A stretch of 64,000 bases of DNA from Cyclobacteriaceae bacterium. GTDB taxonomy: Bacteria; Bacteroidota; Bacteroidia; Cytophagales; Cyclobacteriaceae. Each line of letters begins with the position of its first letter. Within the stretch, counting starts at the first letter, position 1. Positions 44,618 to 51,969 of the stretch are shown here, piece by piece. The DNA is taken from NCBI GenBank assembly GCA_016786495.1, contig JAEUUJ010000025.1:1-64000 (forward strand), written 5' to 3'. The notes under the pieces were generated by a model that saw nothing but the letters and a program-made list of their open reading frames with translations, did no database searches and was not told the DNA's origin. Made by a program: the position numbers and the translations under genes.

Positions 44618-45022
44618 ATGAATCCATACTATTACCTATTCACGTGTGCTTATTGGGTTTCGGTAGAAGACTTAAAGGAGAAATCTGCTCCCCAAGAATA
44701 CGCTCTCTTATTTGTATTCAGCCTCAATGTATTTTGGGGTGTAATGGTTTTTGGTTCTATCAATCTGCTGGTTGGTGAAAACATTCTGTCAAAACTCTCA
44801 GTCATTGTATGCGGTTCATTATTATACTTATTCAATTACCTTCTCTTCATAAGAAAAAGGAAGTATATAAAGATGGTTCAGGCTTTGGAAGAAATAAAGC
44901 ATCCTGAGAATAGATCTAAGAGGATTCGTACAATGGTCATAACTTTTGTTGTTAGCGCTGCCTTGGCAGTTTTCGTTGCCGTGCTGAATAACTCAGATTT
45001 CCGAAATTGGTTATTCGAATAG
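44618..45022 (+). CDS. Small membrane protein, second immunity-like gene
   Basis: A 134-residue membrane protein starting 4 bases after the orphan tip. The layout repeats that of the gene at 43761: two hydrophobic segments (LFVFSLNVFWGVMVFGSINL, LSVIVCGSLLYLFNYLLFI), a long basic region (RKRKYIKMVQALEEIKHPEN followed by RSKRIRT) and a last membrane helix (MVITFVVSAALAVFVAVL). It is probably the immunity partner of the orphan tip. AT-rich. No family was recognised. Confidence 0.65.
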   Translation: MNPYYYLFTCAYWVSVEDLKEKSAPQEYALLFVFSLNVFWGVMVFGSINLLVGENILSKLSVIVCGSLLYLFNYLLFIRKRKYIKMVQALEEIKHPENRSKRIRTMVITFVVSAALAVFVAVLNNSDFRNWLFE

Positions 45023-45026
45023 GTAG

Positions 45027-45042
45027 TGCACCAGATTATCAG
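45027..45042 (+). repeat. Short direct repeat bordering the cassette region, left copy
   Basis: TGCACCAGATTATCAG, immediately after the second immunity-like gene. It matches 46323-46338 (TGCACCAAATTATCTG) in 14 of 16 bases, same orientation. Significance is uncertain; see the findings. Confidence 0.4.
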
Positions 45043-45059
45043 TTGTAACCTATTGGCGA

Positions 45060-45221
45060 ATTTAATTTGTTGATTATCAGTGTTTCGAGCACATTGATTG
45101 ATCTTATGCTAGTATTCTTGCCGTAGGTTCCATTGGTTACGGAATCTATAGAATAGGTTGGGGAGAGAAAGTTGACTCGTGGATCAATGACAACTTTGGA
45201 TATAATAACAGCTCTAAGTGA
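45060..45221 (+). pseudogene. Frameshifted remnant of a third RHS toxin tip
   Basis: Read in two frames, this DNA encodes the end of a further hydrophobic tip. One frame gives NLLIISVSSTLIDLMLVFL and then stops. From 45120 the other frame gives AVGSIGYGIYRIGWGEK, then VDSWINDNFGYNNSSK and the stop at 45219-45221. Joined near 45117 they form one continuous sequence, so a single frameshift has broken it. The N-terminal part and the core are lost. The stop overlaps the ATG of the next immunity-like gene. Confidence 0.6.
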
Positions 45222-45610
45222 TGATGTACGATTTTATTTACGCCTGCATTTTTTATATGGTGCCAAGGAAAGCAGTTTTAGGGAGAGCTCAGTCGGCAGC
45301 TTCCCTTTACTCCATCCTCCTGTCCTTCATTTACCTGGCTATCTTCTTTTGGGTAACTTCTTTCTGGCTTCAACTTCGGATGAATAATAAATTGTTGCTC
45401 GGTGTAATTATCGTTCTCTTTATGGGCAATTTTATTTTTAACCGAGTGTACTTTTTGGAATTTTCGAAGCAACGAGCACTACTTAAGAAGTACGAGAAAT
45501 GGAAGAAGTGGAAACTGAAAATCTTGGCAATCTTCTTCTTGATATTCTCGTTTGCAACCTTTATTGCGTCGAGTATAATAGTGAGTATGAGAGTGCGCGG
45601 GGTGTTGTGA
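45221..45610 (+). CDS. Small membrane protein, third immunity-like gene
   Basis: About 129 residues from the ATG at 45221, which overlaps the stop of the tip remnant (TGATG), with further possible starts at 45218 (GTG) and 45224. Topology repeats the other two immunity-like proteins: two membrane segments (SILLSFIYLAIFFWVTSFWL, LLLGVIIVLFMGNFIF), a strongly basic helix (RALLKKYEKWKKWKLK) and a final membrane helix (ILAIFFLIFSFATFIASSII). AT-rich. It probably neutralised the toxin whose tip survives only as the upstream remnant. It would be kept as protection against relatives that still carry that toxin. Confidence 0.62.
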   Translation: MMYDFIYACIFYMVPRKAVLGRAQSAASLYSILLSFIYLAIFFWVTSFWLQLRMNNKLLLGVIIVLFMGNFIFNRVYFLEFSKQRALLKKYEKWKKWKLKILAIFFLIFSFATFIASSIIVSMRVRGVL

Positions 45611-45809
45611 GAAATTTAACCTTGATAGGTAATGGGCCGATTTGCCTTATGAGGTAATTTTGGTAATTTTTTAGTTGTCTAGTAACTGGAGTTTTTTTTC
45701 GAATATTTTATGAAATGAAAAATGGCTTTGAGTGGTCATACTATACCCCTTAGAATGTTTGGGCCTTTAAGAAAAGATGCCTTTATAGCGGATCAATCGG
45801 GTCTAGGTA

Positions 45810-46261
45810 ATGAAGTTTATTTTAACAGTACTTACTTTTTTGGCATTAGCCTGACTTTTGGCCAAGGGTACGAGAGCATTGACTATCTATATTCTAAATC
45901 TGATGAAATATTAGTAGTCAAAGTACTTGGTGAAAAAACGGCAAGTGAATCATACATGACTTGTAGGTCCTATGTTACTGCTGAAGTAGCTCAACAGTTA
46001 AAGATTACAAGACTGAATGCCGATACAAAGAATGTCCAGTTTGTTCGAATATTAGGATGTGCAAAAGGAAGTATTTTCCCACATGAAAGAATTTTGGACA
46101 AAGGGAAGCGATTCATTGTTTTTTTATCCAGTGCCAATCCTGGGTATGACAATCTTCGTAATGCGAGTGAGTATTCATTGACTGATTATATTTTAGGGCT
46201 ACAGCCCTACACTGAGGATCTCTTTGAATATTTGCAAATCAAGCAGCGTGAAAAGCGTTAG
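45810..46261 (+). pseudogene. Secreted protein gene with a frameshift just after its signal peptide
   Basis: From the ATG at 45810 one frame encodes MKFILTVLTFLALA, a normal signal peptide, then hits TGA at 45852. The frame one base later runs on from 45851 as LTFGQGYESIDYLYSKSDEI and continues to 46261. Adding one base after 45850 would read ALALTFGQG, a natural cleavage region, so one base appears lost here. The body (about 135 residues) has SEILVVKVLGEK-like strands (here DEILVVKVLGEKTASESYMT), VRILGCAKGSIFPHERILDK and RFIVFLSSANPGYDN. It resembles small secreted proteins with a GKRFIVFL motif, but I recognise no named family. The upstream open stretch (45722-45848) in the second frame is probably chance. 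An assembly error is also possible. Confidence 0.55.
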
Positions 46262-46265
46262 AACC

Positions 46266-46298
46266 AAGGCCTGACCACAACACCGGGCCTTCGTTTTT
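46266..46298 (+). terminator. Terminator at the end of the RHS cassette region
   Basis: AAGGCC (46266-46271) pairs with GGCCTT (46286-46291) across a 14-base loop, followed by CGTTTTT. It lies 5 bases after the last coding frame. Confidence 0.6.
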
Positions 46299-46322
46299 AC
46301 TGAGCCCGTGCTTTTTCAGTAA

Positions 46323-46338
46323 TGCACCAAATTATCTG
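46323..46338 (+). repeat. Short direct repeat bordering the cassette region, right copy
   Basis: TGCACCAAATTATCTG, 14 of 16 bases identical to 45027-45042, in the same orientation. The two copies enclose the third tip remnant, its immunity-like gene and the frameshifted secreted protein gene. Confidence 0.4.
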
Positions 46339-46702
46339 ATGTGGCAGGTTTTATGTCCGGCAAAGCCTAATCTACCGCAAGTCTGGCGCAGCACCTGCCT
46401 GCCGGTAGGCAGATAACGTGTGGTATAAATGCTGTAAGCTTTCAGCTTAGAGACCTTTTTTTTGATTTTGTTTATTTCTGCATTGAGTTGTTCCAGCTCA
46501 GAGCTGAAGTCATTTCAGCCACAAGCTTGCGGCAGTTTTGGGATGAAAGCGAACCGACTTGTTTTGTTTTCCTCTTTACGAACCTGTAAAAATTAGTAAC
46601 CTAAAGTAAGAAGCTGGCGCCCGCAACTTCGTAACACCCTCCCGCATATGAAATCCGAGGACCCGGGAGAGGAATTCAACCGCCCCGAACGAGAATTTTA
46701 GC

Positions 46703-46949
46703 TCCTCTAACGAGAGAACTCGCAGTGTTGCGGAGAAAACGAGCAACTTGATGTGTATAACTCGTAACTCAATGTGTATAACTCGCGACCACGCGGAGAA
46801 ATCTCGCGGAGTAGATGTTGGAACTCGCGGTGTAGATGTTGGAACTCGCGGTGTAGATGTTGGAACTCGCGGAGTAGATGATGGAATTCGCGATGTAGAT
46901 GATGGAACTCGCGATGTAGATGTTGGAACTCGCAACCCTACTATTGGAA
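46703..46949. repeat. 21-bp-period tandem repeat array, about 11-12 units
   Basis: Units end in CTCGC or a close variant every 21 bases. The best-kept units (46808-46928) carry GTAGATGTTGGAACTCGC; the older left part reads AATGTGTATAACTCG-type units (46745, 46766). The last unit (46929-46949) has diverged. In one minus-strand frame this appears as the heptad RVPTSTP, in one plus-strand frame as GTRGVDV. There are no unique spacers, so it is not a CRISPR. Confidence 0.85.
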
Positions 46950-47224
46950 CTGGTTATGTTACGGCATAAAAACTCAGATCGCGGCCCCGTTATCCCTCCT
47001 GAACCGGAAATTCAACTTGTCAGACAGCTATCAAAAGAAAAGGGCGCCGCGAACACTGCGCACCTCCGCGCTGCTGGCCGCCTTGCCAGCACACATCCCC
47101 CGGTTTGCGCCACGCTGTTCGTGGACGTCCGCGCCCCAGTACGGGCCACCACTCATGCTAAATGAGTTTAGTTTTTAATGTGCTGGAAGGTTCGTACGAA
47201 CCTTGAACATGAAACCTGGAACTT

Positions 47225-47848
47225 CTACAAACTCTTCTGATACTTCCTCGCAGTTTCAATCATCACTTCGCGGTTCGGAATAAATTGACCGCCCACGTCC
47301 TCGAGTACATTTCCGTCCGGGTCAAGCACCAACAGGGTAGGGTAGCTTGCAACGTTGTAACGCTCGGCTAAGGCAACACCATCGCCTTTCTCGGCATCGA
47401 ACTTTAAGCTGATGAAACTTTTGTTCATGGCTGCACCAACGTCCTGGTCGGTAAGCACGTTGCGTGTGAACTCCAGGCACGGTCCGCACCACGCGGTGTA
47501 GAAGTCAACAAAAAGAACTTTGTTTTCGGCTTTGGCTTTCGCCCGCGCTTCTTCGAAACTGATTTTGTGGAACGTAACAGCCGTTGCCATATCAAACTGC
47601 TTGCGCTTGCTGTGATTGTTCACCATAAACATGGTGCCCGCGGTTAGCATAAACACACTGCCGGCAACGGTAAGGGAGATTAGCGTTAGGGCACGCTTGC
47701 GGTTGCCCATCAGGTTGAAAGCAAACCCGACTAACACCAAAACCAGTGAAATCCGGCCGTAAGGCTGCGGTAACTGAATCCACAAGAATACGGAGTATGC
47801 AGCCAGCACCGCCAGAAGGAGGGCCGGAAAAAGCCGGGCGTTTTTCAT
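47225..47848 (-). CDS. Membrane-anchored thioredoxin-like protein
   Basis: A 207-residue protein with three N-terminal hydrophobic segments (PALLLAVLAAYSVFLWI, ISLVLVLVGFAFNLMG, LTLISLTVAGSVFMLTAGTM) followed by a thioredoxin fold from about residue 95. The active site is Cys121-Gly-Pro-Cys124 in FVDFYTAWCGPCLEF. The cis-Pro loop is seen as NVASYPTLLVLDPDG. This suggests a disulphide reductase of the DsbD C-terminal type that faces the periplasm, keeping exported proteins reduced. It is the last gene of a minus strand group after the PspC/DUF2807 gene. The redox role is from the motif; the partner is unknown. Confidence 0.85.
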   Translation of the reverse strand: MKNARLFPALLLAVLAAYSVFLWIQLPQPYGRISLVLVLVGFAFNLMGNRKRALTLISLTVAGSVFMLTAGTMFMVNNHSKRKQFDMATAVTFHKISFEEARAKAKAENKVLFVDFYTAWCGPCLEFTRNVLTDQDVGAAMNKSFISLKFDAEKGDGVALAERYNVASYPTLLVLDPDGNVLEDVGGQFIPNREVMIETARKYQKSL

Positions 47849-47866
47849 GATGCTTGCGGGAGTGGT

Positions 47867-47938
47867 TTAACGGAGGAATTTTCCGATGACCATGCCGATG
47901 TAAAACAGGATTGCGACAATGATGAGGATAATGAACAT
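47867..47938 (-). CDS. Candidate 23-residue single-helix membrane peptide
   Basis: ATG at 47938, stop at 47867-47869. The peptide begins MFIILIIVAILFYIGM and ends with the basic GKFLR, so it is almost wholly one membrane helix with a positive end. It lies in the 159-bp gap between the PspC/DUF2807 gene and the thioredoxin gene, on the same strand, 18 bp before the thioredoxin start. Small regulators of envelope stress systems have this form. It may also be chance. Confidence 0.35.
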   Translation of the reverse strand: MFIILIIVAILFYIGMVIGKFLR

Positions 47939-48007
47939 ATGGGTAGGGTTTGGGTTTCGGGTTTATGGAGGTGCCGCGCTTTCTTTTACGCAGCACCCGG
48001 TTTTTTG

Positions 48008-50401
48008 TTACTCTTTTATTACTTCTGCCGGATCGCCCCGGTAGCTGATTTTGCTCGAAATTCCTTCTTTTATCTCCAGGCGGCCGCTCGCGGTGACTTT
48101 CGCGGTCGATGCGCTGGTGGTTTCAATCATGGCATTCTCTACACTGAAGTCGAACGCCTTCAGCGTTGAAGCGCCCTGCACGAGGGCATCCATCGTGCGG
48201 CCCTGGCCTTCCAGCTCCAGTTTGGCGGCACCGGCTAGGTTTACATTCACACGGTCGGCCGTCAGGTTTCCTTTTACGCTCACCGGTCCGTACACTTCAA
48301 TGTCAAGATCATTTACATTAAAGTCTTCAATGTCAACTTCGCCGGCACCCTTCAGTTTCAAACCTTTCAATTCGGGCAAGGTAATGCGGATTTTGGTTTC
48401 ATCAACGCCTGAAAAATCTTTCAGGTTGAAGTTTTTGGTCGATCCGCTGTATTCAATCTTCAGCGTGTTGCCAAGCTGCGTCACTTTGTATTTCTTCTCT
48501 TCGTCTGCGTCAGGCCCGTCAATGGAGATCGCATGGGTACCTTGTTCCTGGCTGATGGTGACATCGAAGATTCCGCTGATCTCAACTTCATTATAATCGC
48601 TGAGCGAATTGATGCGTTCCGTCTCGGCTTCTTCTTCTGATACTTCAACCACCGGGCAGCTTACACACTTGAAATCTTTCGTCTCTTTCGAGATTACCCA
48701 GGTGTTGTTCTGGAACTCGCTGTTGTTGTACCAGCCAATGTTGCTGAGCCTGAAATCTTCATCGATGAAGAACGGATAGTCGTACGGCACATACAATTCA
48801 ATGATGGCACGCTGGCCGCGGAATACTCCGTCTTTTTTGAACTGAAGATTTGAATCGAATGTGTACACCGAGTCCTGAACGGTAACGTGGTATTCAACCA
48901 TTTTTGCGTTTTCGATGGCCACCTGACGGCTCAGTCCCTGTGATTCGATAATCTGAACCATTTTGATCTGGGTGCCGGAGTAACCTTTGATGTCAACGCG
49001 CGGACGGATATAATCATCGAGGCCGGTTTCATTCACTTGCAGTATAATGCGGTTGTTGGTTGTCGGCAATGCATACACCGCTTCCGTCTTAAGCTCGCCA
49101 TCCTGTTTAAAGGCATAGATAATTTTTGGAATCGTGAAGCTGAGCACCAGCAAGCTTACCAGGAACAGCACGAACATCGACCAGCCAACGATGGCGCTGA
49201 ACACCATTCGTTTGGCAATAACCGAGATGCCCAACAGCGTAACGAAGATTCCGGGAACCAGGGATGCAATAAAGGCAGCCACAATGGTTAACGCAGGCAC
49301 GGCCTTGCTCATCGCTTCAATCGGCAGGCTGGCTTCGTTGAAGGGAACCCCGAGATGAATGATCGGAACGGAGGTGCCGGAAATTAATCCGATTAAAATT
49401 CCGGTAGTTACAATGACCGACAATACCAGCGAAAGGCCCAGGAACGTGATCAGCACCCCGATTGCCACGCGGATTACCTCGAGTAACGGCCGGACCAGTT
49501 TGCCCAGTCCGGTAAGAATCATGCCGATCAGGCGGAACGGAAAGAGGAGAATCTTAACCAACACGTTCTCTTCATCCTCCTTGACGTTGAAATTTTTTTT
49601 AAGATTCGATTCGATGTTGGAGAGGGTAACGGGTTCGCCCTGCATCTCCATTTTGTCGGTAATGGTAACGGCTGCGGGTAACACGATCCACAGCACTACG
49701 TACGCTACCAGTCCGAAGCCGAAGAAACCGGTGATAACAAACAGTAACCTCACCAGTACGATGTCGAGCCCGAAGTATGCGGCCAAACCGCCCGACACAC
49801 CGGCAATAACTTTGCGTTCGTTGTCGCGGAAAAGTTTCCGGTTTGTTTGAACTTCTTCGAGTGTGTACGAGCCGGGAATAACGATCCACATGATCACGTA
49901 CACGAGCAAGCCGAAGCCCCAGGCGAACGTAAGCAGGGCGAAGAACAGGCGCACCCAAACGGCATCAATGTTAAAGTAGTTACCCAGTCCGGCACAAACA
50001 CCACCCGCAATTTTACGGGCCTGGTCGCGGAACAACTGCCGGCTTGCCGCATGTGCATACTGCGATTGTTTGCGTTCGCTTTGCGACTGCGGTTCACCCT
50101 GAGCGGTGTTGTCGCTTTGCTGAAACTCCTGCTCTTCGGCTGCTTTGAAATCGCTCACGCTACCCATGGTCGACACGAGGGCGTTTACATCTTCAAACGT
50201 AATCACCTGCTTGCCTTCGCTGAGCTTGCTGAGGAAGATCTCGGCAATGCGGCTTTCAATATCCGACAGGATTTCACTGCTGTCTTCGAAGGAAGAGAAG
50301 TATTTGTTGATGGAGTCGAGATACTTTTTCAAAACCTCATACCCGTCTTCCTCGATGTGAAAGATGATTCCGCTGATGTTGATGCTTATATTCTTTTTCA
50401 T
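48008..50401 (-). CDS. Fusion protein: two PspC domains, membrane region and DUF2807-type adhesin-like domain
   Basis: A 797-residue envelope protein. The N-terminal 90 residues are a small domain (MKKNISINISGIIFHIEEDG, YEVLKKYLDSINKYFSSFED) not seen in plain PspC proteins. Two PspC domains follow: QLFRDQARKIAGGVCAGLGN with a helix, and KLFRDNERKVIAGVSGGLAA with a helix. Several membrane helices come next (about 290-420), with a long periplasmic part. The C-terminal 200 residues form a right-handed beta pattern of the DUF2807/GIN type (GIFDVTISQEQGTHAISIDG, LKLKGAGEVDIEDFNVNDLD). It lies 29 bp after a PadR gene that probably represses it. A link to envelope stress is plausible from PspC. Confidence 0.85.
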   Translation of the reverse strand: MKKNISINISGIIFHIEEDGYEVLKKYLDSINKYFSSFEDSSEILSDIESRIAEIFLSKLSEGKQVITFEDVNALVSTMGSVSDFKAAEEQEFQQSDNTAQGEPQSQSERKQSQYAHAASRQLFRDQARKIAGGVCAGLGNYFNIDAVWVRLFFALLTFAWGFGLLVYVIMWIVIPGSYTLEEVQTNRKLFRDNERKVIAGVSGGLAAYFGLDIVLVRLLFVITGFFGFGLVAYVVLWIVLPAAVTITDKMEMQGEPVTLSNIESNLKKNFNVKEDEENVLVKILLFPFRLIGMILTGLGKLVRPLLEVIRVAIGVLITFLGLSLVLSVIVTTGILIGLISGTSVPIIHLGVPFNEASLPIEAMSKAVPALTIVAAFIASLVPGIFVTLLGISVIAKRMVFSAIVGWSMFVLFLVSLLVLSFTIPKIIYAFKQDGELKTEAVYALPTTNNRIILQVNETGLDDYIRPRVDIKGYSGTQIKMVQIIESQGLSRQVAIENAKMVEYHVTVQDSVYTFDSNLQFKKDGVFRGQRAIIELYVPYDYPFFIDEDFRLSNIGWYNNSEFQNNTWVISKETKDFKCVSCPVVEVSEEEAETERINSLSDYNEVEISGIFDVTISQEQGTHAISIDGPDADEEKKYKVTQLGNTLKIEYSGSTKNFNLKDFSGVDETKIRITLPELKGLKLKGAGEVDIEDFNVNDLDIEVYGPVSVKGNLTADRVNVNLAGAAKLELEGQGRTMDALVQGASTLKAFDFSVENAMIETTSASTAKVTASGRLEIKEGISSKISYRGDPAEVIKE

Positions 50402-50430
50402 AAAAAATGAAGAATCGTAGTTAGTTTGGT

Positions 50431-50772
50431 TTATGCCTTGGTGTTGGTGCGTGAAGTGATCATTTCAGTGGAGTGGATCAGCTCTTCCCATGTTTCGGTG
50501 AGCTTTTCCAGAAACTTCGCGCCCTTGTCGGTAAGCTTGTAATACTTGCGTGGCGGACCCGACTTCGATTCCACCCATTTGTATTCCAGCAGGCCCGAAT
50601 TTTTCAGGCGTGTCAGCAGCGGATAGAGTGTGCCTTCCACCACGATCATTTTCGCTGAGGTCAGTTCATCGATCATGTTGGAAGCATAAACCTCGCCCCG
50701 GGCAATGATGTGAAGAATACAGTACTCCAGTATTCCCTTCCGCATCTGTACTTGTGTGTTCTCCAGGTCCAT
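50431..50772 (-). CDS. PadR family transcriptional regulator
   Basis: A 113-residue winged-helix regulator. It begins MDLENTQVQMRKGILEYCIL, and the DNA-binding part is IIARGEVYASNMIDELTSA, VEGTLYPLLTRLKNSGLLEY with the wing KSGPPRKYYKLTDKGAKFL, all typical of PadR. The C-terminal helix (LEKLTETWEELIHSTEMIT) forms the dimer. It heads the group with the PspC/DUF2807 protein and thioredoxin. Two inverted repeats just upstream of its ATG look like its operators, so it is likely an autorepressor. The inducing signal is not visible. Confidence 0.9.
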   Translation of the reverse strand: MDLENTQVQMRKGILEYCILHIIARGEVYASNMIDELTSAKMIVVEGTLYPLLTRLKNSGLLEYKWVESKSGPPRKYYKLTDKGAKFLEKLTETWEELIHSTEMITSRTNTKA

Positions 50773-50788
50773 AGTGTTTTATTTCGCA

Positions 50789-50827
50789 CTGCATGATTTA
50801 TGCAGTTGTACTTGGCATTACCAAGTA
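50789..50827 (-). promoter_or_regulatory. Two inverted repeats upstream of padR, probable operators
   Basis: CTGCAT-5-ATGCAG (50789-50805) and TACTTGG-5-CCAAGTA (50809-50827) are perfect. Their centres are 21 bp apart, two turns of DNA, so two dimers could sit on one face. The padR ATG is 17 bp downstream of the first. Confidence 0.55.
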
Positions 50828-50974
50828 CTGTGCTAAAAAACAGTCGCTTTTGCAACGCACTGATTTTCAATGAAATAATTTTGATGAGGTGGAGTTTTGC
50901 CCTGACCATCGTATCACAAACTTACAAAAGTGAACACTTTTTCAGGGCCCGGTGGACACTTTTGAACAGTGCAT

Positions 50975-51841
50975 TCAGCGGGATGCTGAGCGCAGACTGG
51001 CTTTTAACGCTTCGTAGTGTGCCTGGTACCCGAACTTCTCGGTATCGCTCCGGTAGAGCGCAAAAACCTGTTCCAAAAGTTCGGGGGTGTAGTAGTGTTC
51101 GTAGCGGTAAGCATCCCGGCTTTTATTGCGATGAACCAGCGTCATCGTATGCTTGCGCAGAAACTGGTCAATCGTTTCGGGCTCTTCCAGTTTCAAGGCG
51201 ACAACGGTTTTGCCGTGCTGTTCGTACGGCCTGACAAACAACTGCTGCGGCCTGAAGTGCTGATCCTTTAACCGATCCGGAATGCGGCAGATCTTCGAGA
51301 CAAACTCCGCAAAGGAAAGTTCCGGTTTTAAGATTCCAAAGAGATAATCGGCATACAGAAAATCTGAACCGGCGTTTTCAAAGAAATCGCGGTACACCGA
51401 TACGAGCCGTGCAAACGGATTCCGAACCACGGTGAATACCGTTTCGGATCCGGCCTCGGCAACCGTTTGGAGATTTACATCCGTGAGAAAGTTGATTTGT
51501 GTTTCATCAGGATTTTGTTCGGCAAGCAATGGATACTTTTTTATCAGCATCGCATAGCTGATGGAGGTGTTGGCCGATTTCGGAATGCGCACGTACGACA
51601 AGCCCGATACGCTGAGATGCCCGCCTTTTGAATTGAATGCGTTACGGATAAAAGCCAGTTGGCCGATCAGGTTGTTTGGTGTTTTTGGTTGACTGTTACC
51701 AGCCTTTACGGCCCCGCGTTGCGGAACGAATTCCTGCAGGTGCCTCAGGCTTTGCATACGGCCTTTCTGAAAATCACGGCCGTGTGACCGGAGGCTTCCA
51801 TGGCGGATAATTTGCGCTGCAAGCTGGAGGTATTTTTTCAA
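50975..51841 (-). CDS. Sulfotransferase family protein
   Basis: A 288-residue protein that probably transfers sulfate from PAPS to a carbohydrate or other acceptor. The 5'-phosphosulfate loop is YVRIPKSANTSISYAML (about residues 82-98), the form KSANTSI being like K-x-G-S/N-T of carbohydrate sulfotransferases. The 3'-phosphate site is TVVRNPFARLVSVYRDFFEN (about 137-156). DQHFRPQQLFV is a typical later motif of the sulfotransferase 2 family. No signal peptide or membrane helix is clear; MKKYLQLAAQIIRHG may be a short amphipathic helix. It is divergent from the C25 peptidase gene with about 100 bp between. The acceptor is unknown. Confidence 0.82.
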   Translation of the reverse strand: MKKYLQLAAQIIRHGSLRSHGRDFQKGRMQSLRHLQEFVPQRGAVKAGNSQPKTPNNLIGQLAFIRNAFNSKGGHLSVSGLSYVRIPKSANTSISYAMLIKKYPLLAEQNPDETQINFLTDVNLQTVAEAGSETVFTVVRNPFARLVSVYRDFFENAGSDFLYADYLFGILKPELSFAEFVSKICRIPDRLKDQHFRPQQLFVRPYEQHGKTVVALKLEEPETIDQFLRKHTMTLVHRNKSRDAYRYEHYYTPELLEQVFALYRSDTEKFGYQAHYEALKASLRSASR

Positions 51842-51969
51842 GCGGAAACCCGGTTTTGACGCTAAAGATAAAGCATCGGTGCCTCTTACTTTAGGGGCTT
51901 GCCCGGTATTAAGTCCGGAATAAGCTTGCGTATATTGCGCGATAATTGGTGTTGGTGGTTAAATCCCGG

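Larger units (their letters stand above)
46262..47224. other. 963-bp region without a credible gene
   Basis: It holds the terminator above, a short repeat copy (46323-46338), a CTGCCTGCCGGTAGGCAG palindrome (about 46397-46414), the 21-bp tandem array (46703-46949) and a GC-rich tail with the small inverted repeat GCTGGC/GCCAGC near 47082. Open frames at 46576-46935 (minus) and 46920-47165 (plus) follow from the repeat period or are short and lack any gene-like start, so I do not call them. Confidence 0.7.

Noticed and set aside
45722..45848. Upstream coding extension of the frameshifted secreted protein
   Set aside because: The peptide lacks a signal and protein-like character, whereas the other frame holds a clear signal peptide at the right place.
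46576..46935. Minus-strand open frame with RVPTSTP heptads
   Set aside because: The frame stays open because the repeat period (21) is a multiple of three; both strands show similar artefact peptides and the rest has no gene-like features.
46803..46949. Possible CRISPR array
   Set aside because: The repeats are head to tail without unique spacers, and no cas genes are present.
46920..47165. Plus-strand open frame of 81 codons
   Set aside because: Short, begins in the repeat array, no recognisable start context or protein features.
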